Shown here in pieces: positions 8,007 through 14,808 of a DNA stretch of 34,010 nt. Within the stretch, counting starts at the first letter, position 1. Each line of letters begins with the position of its first letter. Under the pieces are notes generated by a model. That model was not told the DNA's origin, searched no databases, and saw only the letters and a program-made list of their open reading frames with translations. The translations under genes were made by a program, and so were the position numbers. The DNA comes from JBNKDD01 sp050288085 (GTDB lineage Bacteria; Chloroflexota; Anaerolineae; Aggregatilineales; UBA3940). The stretch covers positions 1-34,010 of the forward strand of contig JBNKDD010000024.1 of NCBI GenBank assembly GCA_050288085.1, written 5' to 3'.

Positions 8007-8420
8007 ATGACACAAGAACAACAATCTATAATTTTACAGGGCCGCCCAATCTACCCCGGAACCGCCGAAGGTGAAGCGCTGGTGACGACGATGGGTATAT
8101 CCTTCTTCGGTGGCGTTGACCCCGATTCTGGGGTGGTGGTCGAGAAAGGTCACGAACTTGAGGGCCAGACGGTGACGGGGAAAATCCTCGTCTTTCCCAC
8201 AGGTAAGGGATCGACTGTTGGTTCCTATACCATCTATCGACTAAGCAAGGCAGGCAAAGCTCCCCTCGCCATCCTGAATACCGAGTGTGAACCAATCACC
8301 GCAGTGGGTTGCATCATTGCCGAGATCCCCTGCATCGACCAGATTCCCATTGAGCAGATCACGACCGGTGAACATCTGCGGCTTGATGGTGAAAGTGGGC
8401 AGGTAGAAAAAACGTTTTAG
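8007..8420 (+). CDS. Aconitase X small (swivel) subunit
   Basis: A 137-residue DUF126/aconitase-X swivel-domain protein and partner of the large subunit just upstream. It contains 'GRPIYPGTAEGEALV', 'GKILVFPTGKGSTVGSY' (GKGST at 66-70, the active-site loop in the family) and a C-terminal 'ITAVGCIIAEIPCID'. Its length is normal for a stand-alone swivel subunit. In single-chain bacterial homologues the two parts are fused; here they are split as in archaea. It is the last gene of the operon and is followed by a hairpin terminator. Confidence 0.92.
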   Translation: MTQEQQSIILQGRPIYPGTAEGEALVTTMGISFFGGVDPDSGVVVEKGHELEGQTVTGKILVFPTGKGSTVGSYTIYRLSKAGKAPLAILNTECEPITAVGCIIAEIPCIDQIPIEQITTGEHLRLDGESGQVEKTF

Positions 8421-8451
8421 GGGCATACACTATCATATGCCCCTGTTCTTT
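8420..8451. terminator. Intrinsic terminator between convergent genes
   Basis: GGGGCATA (8420-8427) pairs with TATGCCCC (8436-8443), followed by TGTTCTTT. It overlaps the stop codon of the aconitase X small subunit and lies just past the stop of the minus-strand aminotransferase, so it may serve both. Confidence 0.8.
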
Positions 8452-8453
8452 AA

Positions 8454-9665
8454 TTACGGCATCATGAGCACATCACGGATGATGGGCAAGGCCCAATCCA
8501 GAGTGGCTTGATCAATGACCAATGGCGGCGCGAATCGGATCACATTCTCATGTGTCTCTTTCGCCAGGATACCCTGCTTTTGAAGCGCCTCACAAAACCG
8601 CCGCCCGCCGCCTGCTTCTGGTTTGAGCACCACGCCGATCATCAAACCTTTGCCGCGGATATGATCGATGTGCGGGCTGTTGATCTCCTCCAGGTGATCG
8701 CGGAAATACTCGCCCATTTTGGCCGCATTTTCGATCATCCCTTCCTCAACCAACACCTGTAAAGCCATTCGGGAGACGGCTGCACCCAATGGGTTACCCC
8801 CAAACGTCGATCCGTGATCGCCCGGTTTAAGTATCCCCAGCACGTCTTTTGAGGAAACTACAGCCGATACCGGGTACATTCCCCCACTGATCGCCTTTCC
8901 GAGAATCATCATGTCCGGGCGTACCTCTTCATGATCGCAGGCAAATAATTTCCCGGTGCGGCCCAGCCCGGTCTGGATTTCATCGGCGATGAACAGGACA
9001 TTATGCGCATCGCAAACTTCACGAATTCGCCGCAGATAACCTTCCGGCGGCACGACCACCCCGGCCTCACCCTGAATCGGCTCGATCAGCACGGCTGCCG
9101 TGTGTGGTGTGATCGCTGCTTCGAGGGCTTCCGCATCGCCATAAGGGACAGTCACAAAGCCGGGGGTGTGCGGCCCGAAGTTGTCCCGGTATTTCGGTTC
9201 GGATGAGAAGGAGATGATCGTCGTGGTGCGTCCATGGAAATTGCCTGCCGCGACAATAATCTCCGCCTGATCGCGTGGGACTCCCTTGACTGTATAAGCC
9301 CATTTCCGCGCCACCTTGATGGCCGTCTCGACAGCTTCTGCACCGGAGTTCATCGGCAGGGCCATCTCGTAGCCGGTCAAATCCAGCAGGGTCTTATAGA
9401 ACTGGGGAAGCTGGTCATTGCGGAATGCCCGCGAGGTGAGGGTTAACCGCTCGGCCTGTTCCTGTAAGGCTTTAACCAGACGCGGGTGGGTGTGCCCCTG
9501 ATTAACGGCTGAATAAGCGCTCAGGCAGTCGAGATACTGGTTCCCATCGGTATCATACAGCCAGACACCTTCCCCGCGTGTGCAGACTACATCTAGTGGA
9601 TGGTAATTGTGTGCGCCGAGGCGATCTTCCAATTCAATGAGTTCGTTGGTAGATTCAATGTCCAT
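8454..9665 (-). CDS. rocD: Ornithine--oxo-acid aminotransferase
   Basis: A 403-residue class-III PLP aminotransferase. It interconverts ornithine plus 2-oxoglutarate and glutamate semialdehyde plus glutamate, linking arginine breakdown to proline and glutamate. Visible features: 'MNSGAEAVETAIKVARKW', 'NFHGRTTTIISFSS', 'IADEIQTGLGRTGK' and the PLP lysine in 'ILGKAISGG' (Lys257). The N-terminal 'GAHNYHPLDVV' and the 'HGSTFGGNPLGAAV' block are typical of ornithine rather than acetylornithine aminotransferase. Ornithine carbamoyltransferase lies upstream on the same strand, so the two act on the same metabolite. A 266-base spacer with hairpins separates them, so they may not be one simple operon. 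Confidence 0.92.
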   Translation of the reverse strand: MDIESTNELIELEDRLGAHNYHPLDVVCTRGEGVWLYDTDGNQYLDCLSAYSAVNQGHTHPRLVKALQEQAERLTLTSRAFRNDQLPQFYKTLLDLTGYEMALPMNSGAEAVETAIKVARKWAYTVKGVPRDQAEIIVAAGNFHGRTTTIISFSSEPKYRDNFGPHTPGFVTVPYGDAEALEAAITPHTAAVLIEPIQGEAGVVVPPEGYLRRIREVCDAHNVLFIADEIQTGLGRTGKLFACDHEEVRPDMMILGKAISGGMYPVSAVVSSKDVLGILKPGDHGSTFGGNPLGAAVSRMALQVLVEEGMIENAAKMGEYFRDHLEEINSPHIDHIRGKGLMIGVVLKPEAGGGRRFCEALQKQGILAKETHENVIRFAPPLVIDQATLDWALPIIRDVLMMP

Positions 9666-9792
9666 AAAAATAACTGACCTTTCGCACTGAGGCCAGCTTG
9701 TGATACAGCCCCAGTGATAGAGAACCCCGGCCTAAACCGGGGTGGCCTATCACGTCATTTTGCGGATCATAAAACCGCCCGCGCTGAGACAT
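9655..9792 (-). CDS. Possible 45-residue small ORF overlapping the rocD start
   Basis: An ATG at 9792 opens 45 codons that end with TGA at 9655-9657, eleven bases inside rocD in another frame. The predicted peptide begins MSQRGRFYDPQNDV and holds four arginines. There is no clear ribosome site and no family was recognised. The leader hairpin is inside it. It could be a leader peptide coupled to rocD translation, or chance. Confidence 0.2.
   Translation of the reverse strand: MSQRGRFYDPQNDVIGHPGLGRGSLSLGLYHKLASVRKVSYFYGH
9714..9753 (-). promoter_or_regulatory. Long leader hairpin upstream of rocD
   Basis: GTGATAG (9714-9720) pairs with CTATCAC (9747-9753), and inside this CCCCGG (9725-9730) pairs with CCGGGG (9737-9742). 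The two-part stem has small internal loops and no T-run on either side, so it looks like an RNA leader structure rather than a plain terminator. It is about 50 bases before the rocD start. No known riboswitch class was recognised. Confidence 0.45.
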
Positions 9793-9882
9793 GTCGATCA
9801 GCTTCTAATCAGGAATGAAAACCACTCCTTGATAGACTAACCTTATTTGATTGTTGCCTCTTGAGGAGGCCGAATCTCGTAG

Positions 9883-9909
9883 GGGGCGACCGAAGGTTTG
9901 CGTCGCCCC
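9883..9909. repeat. Hairpin downstream of argF
   Basis: GGGGCGAC (9883-9890) pairs with GTCGCCCC (9902-9909) around an 11-base loop. A smaller hairpin (GCCTC 9856-9860 with GAGGC 9866-9870) lies beside it. They follow the argF stop on the minus strand but have no T-run, so they may be mRNA 3' stability or processing structures rather than terminators. Confidence 0.45.
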
Positions 9910-9931
9910 AACAACCAGGTTTTTTAGATGT

Positions 9932-10858
9932 TTAAAGTTTACCCAACAGCCACAGCATCAGGGCTTTCTGGGCGTGGAGCCGATTCTCTGCCTGGTCAAA
10001 GACCACTGAATTGGGATGGTAGATCACTGTCTCACTGACCTCATACCCCTTGTGGGCAGGCAGGCAGTGCATCACCAGCGTATCGCGGCCTGATAGTTTG
10101 AGCAAGTCTTCGTTTACCTGGTACGGCATAAAGGTCTTGAGCCGCCGCTCTTTTTCGTCAGCGTATTCAGGCTTGCCGAAGTGCTCCATGTTGATCCAGG
10201 TGTCGGTATAAACCACGTCGGCATCTTTCATCGCAGCTTCGGGATCGTCGGTCTCCTCATAGCGATCATTGGCGCGGAGGATTGCGAGTTGTTCCTCGTC
10301 AATTGCAGGCGGGTCAAACTCCGGTGCACATAAAGTGAAACGTGCCCCGGTGTAAATGCTGCCCATCGAGAGTGAGTTGCTGACGTTATTGGCAACACCC
10401 ATATAGACTACCTTGACATCTTTAGTGCGTCCCAGCTTCTCCTTGACCGTCATTAAGTCGGTGAGCGCCTGTGCCGGATGATAACGGTCGTCGCAGCCAT
10501 TGATCACCGGAACTTCCGACCCACTCGCCATGGCGACCAGTTCGCGGTTGAACATCATACGGGCCATGATCAGGCTGGCATAGCGCGAGATCACCTTGCC
10601 CTCGTCGGCGATGTCGGCTTCAACACCCATCTGGGTGTGTTGAGTCTGGGCAAAGATGGCGTGTCCGCCCAGTTGGGTCATGCCCGCCTCAAACGAGAAA
10701 CGGGTACGGGTGGACGTTTTCTGGAAGATCATTGCCAGGGTATGGCCTTTCAGCGATTCGCTCCAGGCTTCCTGGTTGTTTTTGATCTCAATCGCCTTGT
10801 CGATCATCAAGTTAAAATCGTCGGCGGTCACATCCCGAACGGACAAGAAATGCTGCAT
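9932..10858 (-). CDS. argF: Ornithine carbamoyltransferase
   Basis: A 308-residue transcarbamylase that joins ornithine and carbamoyl phosphate to give citrulline. It has the carbamoyl-phosphate loop 'STRTR' (49-53), 'DRYHPAQALTDLMT' (HPAQ at 127-130) and 'VMHCLPAHKGYEVSE', all standard for the family at usual length. The start is ATG at 10858, with a near-perfect AAGGAGGAG seven bases upstream. An earlier ATG at 10879 lies upstream of this ribosome site and is rejected. Sequence does not decide between biosynthetic and catabolic roles. A TATAAT box and an inverted repeat overlap the preceding gene's stop, giving it its own regulated promoter. Confidence 0.95.
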   Translation of the reverse strand: MQHFLSVRDVTADDFNLMIDKAIEIKNNQEAWSESLKGHTLAMIFQKTSTRTRFSFEAGMTQLGGHAIFAQTQHTQMGVEADIADEGKVISRYASLIMARMMFNRELVAMASGSEVPVINGCDDRYHPAQALTDLMTVKEKLGRTKDVKVVYMGVANNVSNSLSMGSIYTGARFTLCAPEFDPPAIDEEQLAILRANDRYEETDDPEAAMKDADVVYTDTWINMEHFGKPEYADEKERRLKTFMPYQVNEDLLKLSGRDTLVMHCLPAHKGYEVSETVIYHPNSVVFDQAENRLHAQKALMLWLLGKL

Positions 10859-10891
10859 GTTTTTACTCCTCCTTAACATGTGTTGTGTCTA

Positions 10892-10911
10892 TTATACCCT
10901 GTTGCGGGTAT
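10892..10911 (-). promoter_or_regulatory. argF promoter with operator-like inverted repeat
   Basis: On the minus strand a TATAAT -10 box overlaps an exact inverted repeat of ATACCC and GGGTAT (10894-10899 and 10906-10911, six-base spacer). It overlaps the TGA of the upstream sugar dehydrogenase gene. A repressor bound here would block argF transcription; the protein is unknown. A weak hairpin role is also possible. Confidence 0.5.
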
Positions 10912-12221
10912 CATCTGGCGACGATCTGGTAGAGTGTACCACTGCCCATATCCAGGGCATAGACTTCGCCGGATTCATCCTGTCCGAAGGAACTCAACTG
11001 AATCCCTTTTGGGAGCAGTTCGCGGACTAACCAGGTTCCATCTTGAGAGGGGGCTAATCCCCAGATACGCCCCGTGCAATAATCCCCGAAGAAGTAGATG
11101 CCGTCCAGGGAGGGGAATGCAGAACCACGATAAACATGCCCCCCGGTGATGGAACATCCCAACCCGTGATCGTATTCGACGACCGGCATTACCAACCCAT
11201 TCTGATCACAATGCTCTGCCGGGCTAAAACAATGGAAACCCTCCATGATCGGCCAGCCATAGTTTTCCCCACCGGCACTGTTGGCAGGCTGGACGTTTAC
11301 TTCTTCATACAGATTTTGTCCCACGTCTGCGATGAACAGCTCGCCCGTCTTCAGATCAAATGAATAGCGCCAGGGATTACGCAGCCCAATCGCCCAGATT
11401 TCATCCTTTACATTCGGGTCGTTTACAAAAGGATTATCTGCCGGGATGCCATAAGGATCGCCGCTGTCCACATCGATTCGGAGCATGGCTCCTAACAGTG
11501 TTTGGCTGTTCTGCCCATTGCCAAACTGGTCGTTGGCTCCGCCGCCGTCCCCCGTACCGATGTACAGATAGCCGTCCGGCCCAAATACCACGTTCCCGCC
11601 GTTGTGATTCCCGGCAGGCTGGGCCAATGTGAATAGTATCTGCTCACTGTTCGGGTCGGCCTGATTCGGATCATCCGTCACCCGGAAACGCGACACAGTC
11701 GTATCGCCGTTCAGATCGGTGTAGTTCACAAAGAAGTATCCGTTGCTGGCATAATCCGGATGGAAGGCCAATCCCAGCAATCCCTGTTCGCTGGCGGTTG
11801 AACCCACCCGATCGGTGATATCTAGAAAGGGTGTGGCTGCCAGTGAGCCGTTATCAACAATGCGAATCGTTCCCTTCTTTTCCAATATAAATAAGCGTTG
11901 GCTGCCGTCATTTGCCATACCAACCGGTCGATCCAGGTTGGCGGTGATCTTCTCCAGATCGATCTGGATGGATGGTAGTTCAGTTGTCGGGGAAGACATC
12001 GATTCAGTATCGGCAGGCGTGGTATCGGCTGGTGTGGGGTCAGATTCAGATGCAGCGGTTTGCCCTGGATCAGACGTTTCTTCTATTTCTTGCTGTGGTG
12101 TTTCACCAGCATTATCCGCCGGGGTGGCAACGACCAGTTCACCCGTGGTTGAAAATTGACTACAGGCTGTCCCGGCTACTAAAAACATGATAGCCAGGGG
12201 GAATGCTAATTTGCGTGGCAT
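10911..12221 (-). CDS. PQQ-dependent sugar dehydrogenase-like lipoprotein
   Basis: A 436-residue exported six-bladed beta-propeller of the glucose/sorbosone dehydrogenase (GSDH) family. A lipoprotein signal ends at 'LVAGTAC' (Cys20). A Thr/Pro/Asp/Glu-rich linker (about 22-90) leads to the propeller: 'LDRPVGMANDGSQRLFILE', 'GLLGLAFHPDYASNGYFFV', 'GNHNGGNVVFGPDGYLYIG' and 'WAIGLRNPWRYSFD'. These are hallmark blocks of soluble PQQ sugar dehydrogenases (YliI-like). The family oxidises aldoses using PQQ; the true substrate and whether PQQ is bound here are not known. The ribosome site is weak. The gene is divergent from the HEAT-repeat cluster. Confidence 0.9.
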   Translation of the reverse strand: MPRKLAFPLAIMFLVAGTACSQFSTTGELVVATPADNAGETPQQEIEETSDPGQTAASESDPTPADTTPADTESMSSPTTELPSIQIDLEKITANLDRPVGMANDGSQRLFILEKKGTIRIVDNGSLAATPFLDITDRVGSTASEQGLLGLAFHPDYASNGYFFVNYTDLNGDTTVSRFRVTDDPNQADPNSEQILFTLAQPAGNHNGGNVVFGPDGYLYIGTGDGGGANDQFGNGQNSQTLLGAMLRIDVDSGDPYGIPADNPFVNDPNVKDEIWAIGLRNPWRYSFDLKTGELFIADVGQNLYEEVNVQPANSAGGENYGWPIMEGFHCFSPAEHCDQNGLVMPVVEYDHGLGCSITGGHVYRGSAFPSLDGIYFFGDYCTGRIWGLAPSQDGTWLVRELLPKGIQLSSFGQDESGEVYALDMGSGTLYQIVAR

Positions 12222-12350
12222 TACGTTCTTTACTCATTTCACTATTTTAACGATATGCGTTCTCGATAATAATTTTGTCGCGTTCAGGCGGGCTATGCCA
12301 GACTTTGAATCGCAATCTTCATTGCTGATTTGTATACTATTATCCAGTTG

Positions 12351-12380
12351 AGAGGGACAGATTAAACGTCCCTCTTTTGT
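12351..12380 (+). terminator. Terminator-like hairpin in the leader of the HEAT cluster
   Basis: AGAGGGAC (12351-12358) pairs with GTCCCTCT (12368-12375) and runs into TTTTGT. It lies between a possible TATACT -10 box (12333-12338) and the ribosome site GGAGAG before ATG 12397. No plus-strand gene ends upstream, so it would act on the HEAT mRNA itself, as an attenuator, or protect its 5' end. Confidence 0.6.
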
Positions 12381-12396
12381 ATGGAGAGAGCGTATT

Positions 12397-12936
12397 ATGT
12401 ATGAGAATATCGATCTTGATGATTTATTGCTTGACCTGAATAGTGCTGATAAATTGATTCGCCAGGCTGCCTATACCACGCTGGTCGATCTGGGGGAGCC
12501 GGTGGTGGCAGCCTTGATTGATCGCTTCCCTGACATTGCCGGGGGAGCGCGGATACATGTTGTTAAAGCGTTGGGTGAGATTGGCGACCATCGGGCTGCG
12601 CCTTTGCTGGTTGATCTGGTGCGTAGTGATGACCCGCAGGAATACATCTTTATTCCCAGTATGGCGGCTAAATCACTGGGTCTGATCGGGGCGATCCAAC
12701 CGGTGCTTGATCTGCTGGAAGATGAACAACCCCGCCCTCGCCGGATGGCCGTTATGGTGCTGGGGAATATTGGAGTACGTCATGCCCATGCAGTTGAATC
12801 GGTCGTTGAAGAATTGAGCAGCATCTTGAAGGATACCGACGACAAAACACAGCAGCTTTGCATCGAGGCTCTACAGAAAATCGGCACGCCGCATGCACTT
12901 GCTGCCATTGATGAATGGGAAACCCGGCGGATGTGA
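12397..12936 (+). CDS. HEAT-repeat protein 1
   Basis: A 179-residue protein almost wholly made of PBS-lyase-type HEAT repeats of about 30 residues. Examples are 'HVVKALGEIGDHRAAPLLVDLV', 'MAAKSLGLIGAIQPVLDLL' and 'MAVMVLGNIGVRHAHAVESV'. It ends with 'ALQKIGTPHALAAIDEWETRRM', a cap shared with its neighbours. No enzyme motif or signal peptide is seen, so a soluble scaffold or partner-binding role is inferred. GGAGAG lies six to eight bases before the ATG. The next HEAT gene starts 78 bases downstream on the same strand. Confidence 0.88.
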   Translation: MYENIDLDDLLLDLNSADKLIRQAAYTTLVDLGEPVVAALIDRFPDIAGGARIHVVKALGEIGDHRAAPLLVDLVRSDDPQEYIFIPSMAAKSLGLIGAIQPVLDLLEDEQPRPRRMAVMVLGNIGVRHAHAVESVVEELSSILKDTDDKTQQLCIEALQKIGTPHALAAIDEWETRRM

Positions 12937-13014
12937 TAGAATTAGGTTGAAGCAAACAATTGTTTGTAGTTGGGCTATCCAACTTAGCATTCGATAAAGG
13001 ACCTGCTGTTTTCA

Positions 13015-13626
13015 ATGGAACACCCATCCGACCGACCTGGCGACCAACCAGAACCGGCTGGAAATTCACCTCTGGACGCCTTACTTGTCGATCTCGGCCA
13101 TTCGAATCCCTTAATGCGTATGAAGGCTGCCAGAGCGTTGGGTGTTTGGAGAGACTTGCGGGCGATTGCCCCCCTCATCAATGCATTACAGGATAACGAA
13201 GAGCGGGTTGTCAACGAGGTCAGCCGGGCATTGGGCGAGATCGGTCAGCCATGCGTTCCGGCTCTGCTCGAAGCGCTTCAATGTCCAGAAACTCGTGAGA
13301 ATGCAAGTCTGGCGTTAGGTCATGTTAATGGACAAATTACCGATGATTCGCTGCGAATGGCAGTACTTGAAGCCCTGATCCCTCTGACCAGTGGGCAGGC
13401 TTACTGGCAGCGTCGCAATGCGATCTGGGCATTAGGTCAAATCGGAGATGATCAGGCTGTTCCCTGTCTGGCCGCGCTTTTAAATGATAGGCGCGGCCCG
13501 TTTAGTTCTGAGGTGGCTTTCTATGAGGGGCAGCGCATCTCCGAAGTTGCACTGGAAGCACTCCACAATATCGGCAGTCAGGCAGCAATTCAGGCGGTTG
13601 AAGATTGGCGAGGCAGGCGGCGATGA
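13015..13626 (+). CDS. HEAT-repeat protein 2
   Basis: A 203-residue soluble protein with about five HEAT repeats: 'MRMKAARALGVWRDLRAIAPLINAL', 'VVNEVSRALGEIGQPCVPALLEAL', 'RRNAIWALGQIGDDQAVPCLAALL'. A hydrophilic Pro-rich N-terminus precedes them. The C-terminal cap 'ALHNIGSQAAIQAVEDWRGRRR' matches that of HEAT protein 1. The ribosome site is weak (AAAGGA about 13 bases before the ATG), so an upstream non-ATG start is possible. The stop overlaps the start of the next HEAT gene (ATGA), indicating translational coupling. Confidence 0.88.
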   Translation: MEHPSDRPGDQPEPAGNSPLDALLVDLGHSNPLMRMKAARALGVWRDLRAIAPLINALQDNEERVVNEVSRALGEIGQPCVPALLEALQCPETRENASLALGHVNGQITDDSLRMAVLEALIPLTSGQAYWQRRNAIWALGQIGDDQAVPCLAALLNDRRGPFSSEVAFYEGQRISEVALEALHNIGSQAAIQAVEDWRGRRR

Positions 13627-14783
13627 CAGAGGAATCTCCCGAATTCGATCCCGCTCATCAGGATGAGGTTTACCGTGCCCTTCAAGCGCTTTCAAATTCT
13701 GACTGGCGGAGGCGGCAGCAGGCCGCTCAAGCCCTGGCCCGGATTGCCGAGGGCGTGGATCATATGGCGGTGCTGCCGCTGCTCGATGCCCTGCGTGATG
13801 CGGACAACGGTGTCCGGGCCGCGAGTATCCGGGCACTGGGCCGGATCGGAACCCAGTTAGATGACTCCGACGAAGCACAATCCCTTTATAAGCGGATTGT
13901 GCAGGGCCTGATCCGCTGCCTGTCCGATCAGTACGTTTTCGCCCGGCAAGCTGCCGCCGAGGTGTTGGGCCAGTTAGGTGACAGCCGTGCCGTTCGCCCC
14001 CTCAACAAGACCCTGCATGATAAAGATGCCCGCGTCGTAAATGCTGCCGCCGACTCGTTGGGCCTGCTGGGTGATCAACGGGCCATGCGCCAGCTCATCA
14101 AAGCCCTATCCAGCCAGGAGCCACACATTCAACGGGCCGCCGCGCGCGTGTTGGGACGGGTAGGTGACGTAACGCTGGTATTGTCGCTAACCCGTAGCCT
14201 GAAAGCCAGAGAAGTTAACACACGTTTAGCTGCTGTCGAAGTGCTTGAGTCCATCTGTATCCGCATTCCTGATACAGTCCGCTGGATCGCCCCCGCGCTG
14301 CTGGATGCCATCAACGAGGATATCTCCCAGCAGGTGCAAATCGATGCGACCCGTGCTCTAGGCCGGATCGGGCAGAATATGGAGATGGGGCCGCTGCTGG
14401 TCAAGGTATTGGACAACCTGCTTGAAATGCTGGCGATCCGATCTGACATCACGATGCGGGCAGAAGCAGCCCGCGCCCTGGGCCAGATCGGGCGGCAGCA
14501 TCGCCGGGCCGCCGAACAAGCCCGCGTTGACCTGATCGATGCGATGCGCAGCCCGGAAAGCAGTGTCCGAGCGGCGGCGATCTACGCCCTGGGGCAGTTC
14601 AACGACCCGACGCTGGTTTCTCTGTTAGTCGACCGCCTGACCGATGAGGATGTGATCCCCCCGGTAGAGCTTATAGAACTGCTCCCTGACCGGCGGGTGT
14701 GTGATGTTGCGGCAGAAGCGTTAGAGCAAATCGGCTCACCGGAGGCGATAGAGGCGTTAAGAGTCTGGCAGGCTTCAACCTGA
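13623..14783 (+). CDS. HEAT-repeat protein 3
   Basis: A 386-residue HEAT-repeat protein of about ten repeats, for example 'ARQAAAEVLGQLGDSRAVRPL', 'VVNAAADSLGLLGDQRAMRQL' and 'IQRAAARVLGRVGDVTLVLSL'. The cap 'ALEQIGSPEAIEALRVW' again ends the chain. A longer in-frame start at 13605 would lie inside the preceding gene; the ATG at 13623, overlapping the TGA of HEAT 2, is preferred. No catalytic motif, signal or membrane segment. It forms an operon with HEAT 1 and 2. Its stop is only 25 bases from the convergent HEAT 4 stop. Confidence 0.88.
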   Translation: MTEESPEFDPAHQDEVYRALQALSNSDWRRRQQAAQALARIAEGVDHMAVLPLLDALRDADNGVRAASIRALGRIGTQLDDSDEAQSLYKRIVQGLIRCLSDQYVFARQAAAEVLGQLGDSRAVRPLNKTLHDKDARVVNAAADSLGLLGDQRAMRQLIKALSSQEPHIQRAAARVLGRVGDVTLVLSLTRSLKAREVNTRLAAVEVLESICIRIPDTVRWIAPALLDAINEDISQQVQIDATRALGRIGQNMEMGPLLVKVLDNLLEMLAIRSDITMRAEAARALGQIGRQHRRAAEQARVDLIDAMRSPESSVRAAAIYALGQFNDPTLVSLLVDRLTDEDVIPPVELIELLPDRRVCDVAAEALEQIGSPEAIEALRVWQAST

Positions 14784-14808
14784 CAGACTGCCCGATCCTC
14801 GGTGATTA

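Noticed and set aside
10859..10879. ATG 10879 as the argF start
   Set aside because: The excellent ribosome site at about 10866-10874 lies downstream of this codon and fits ATG 10858.
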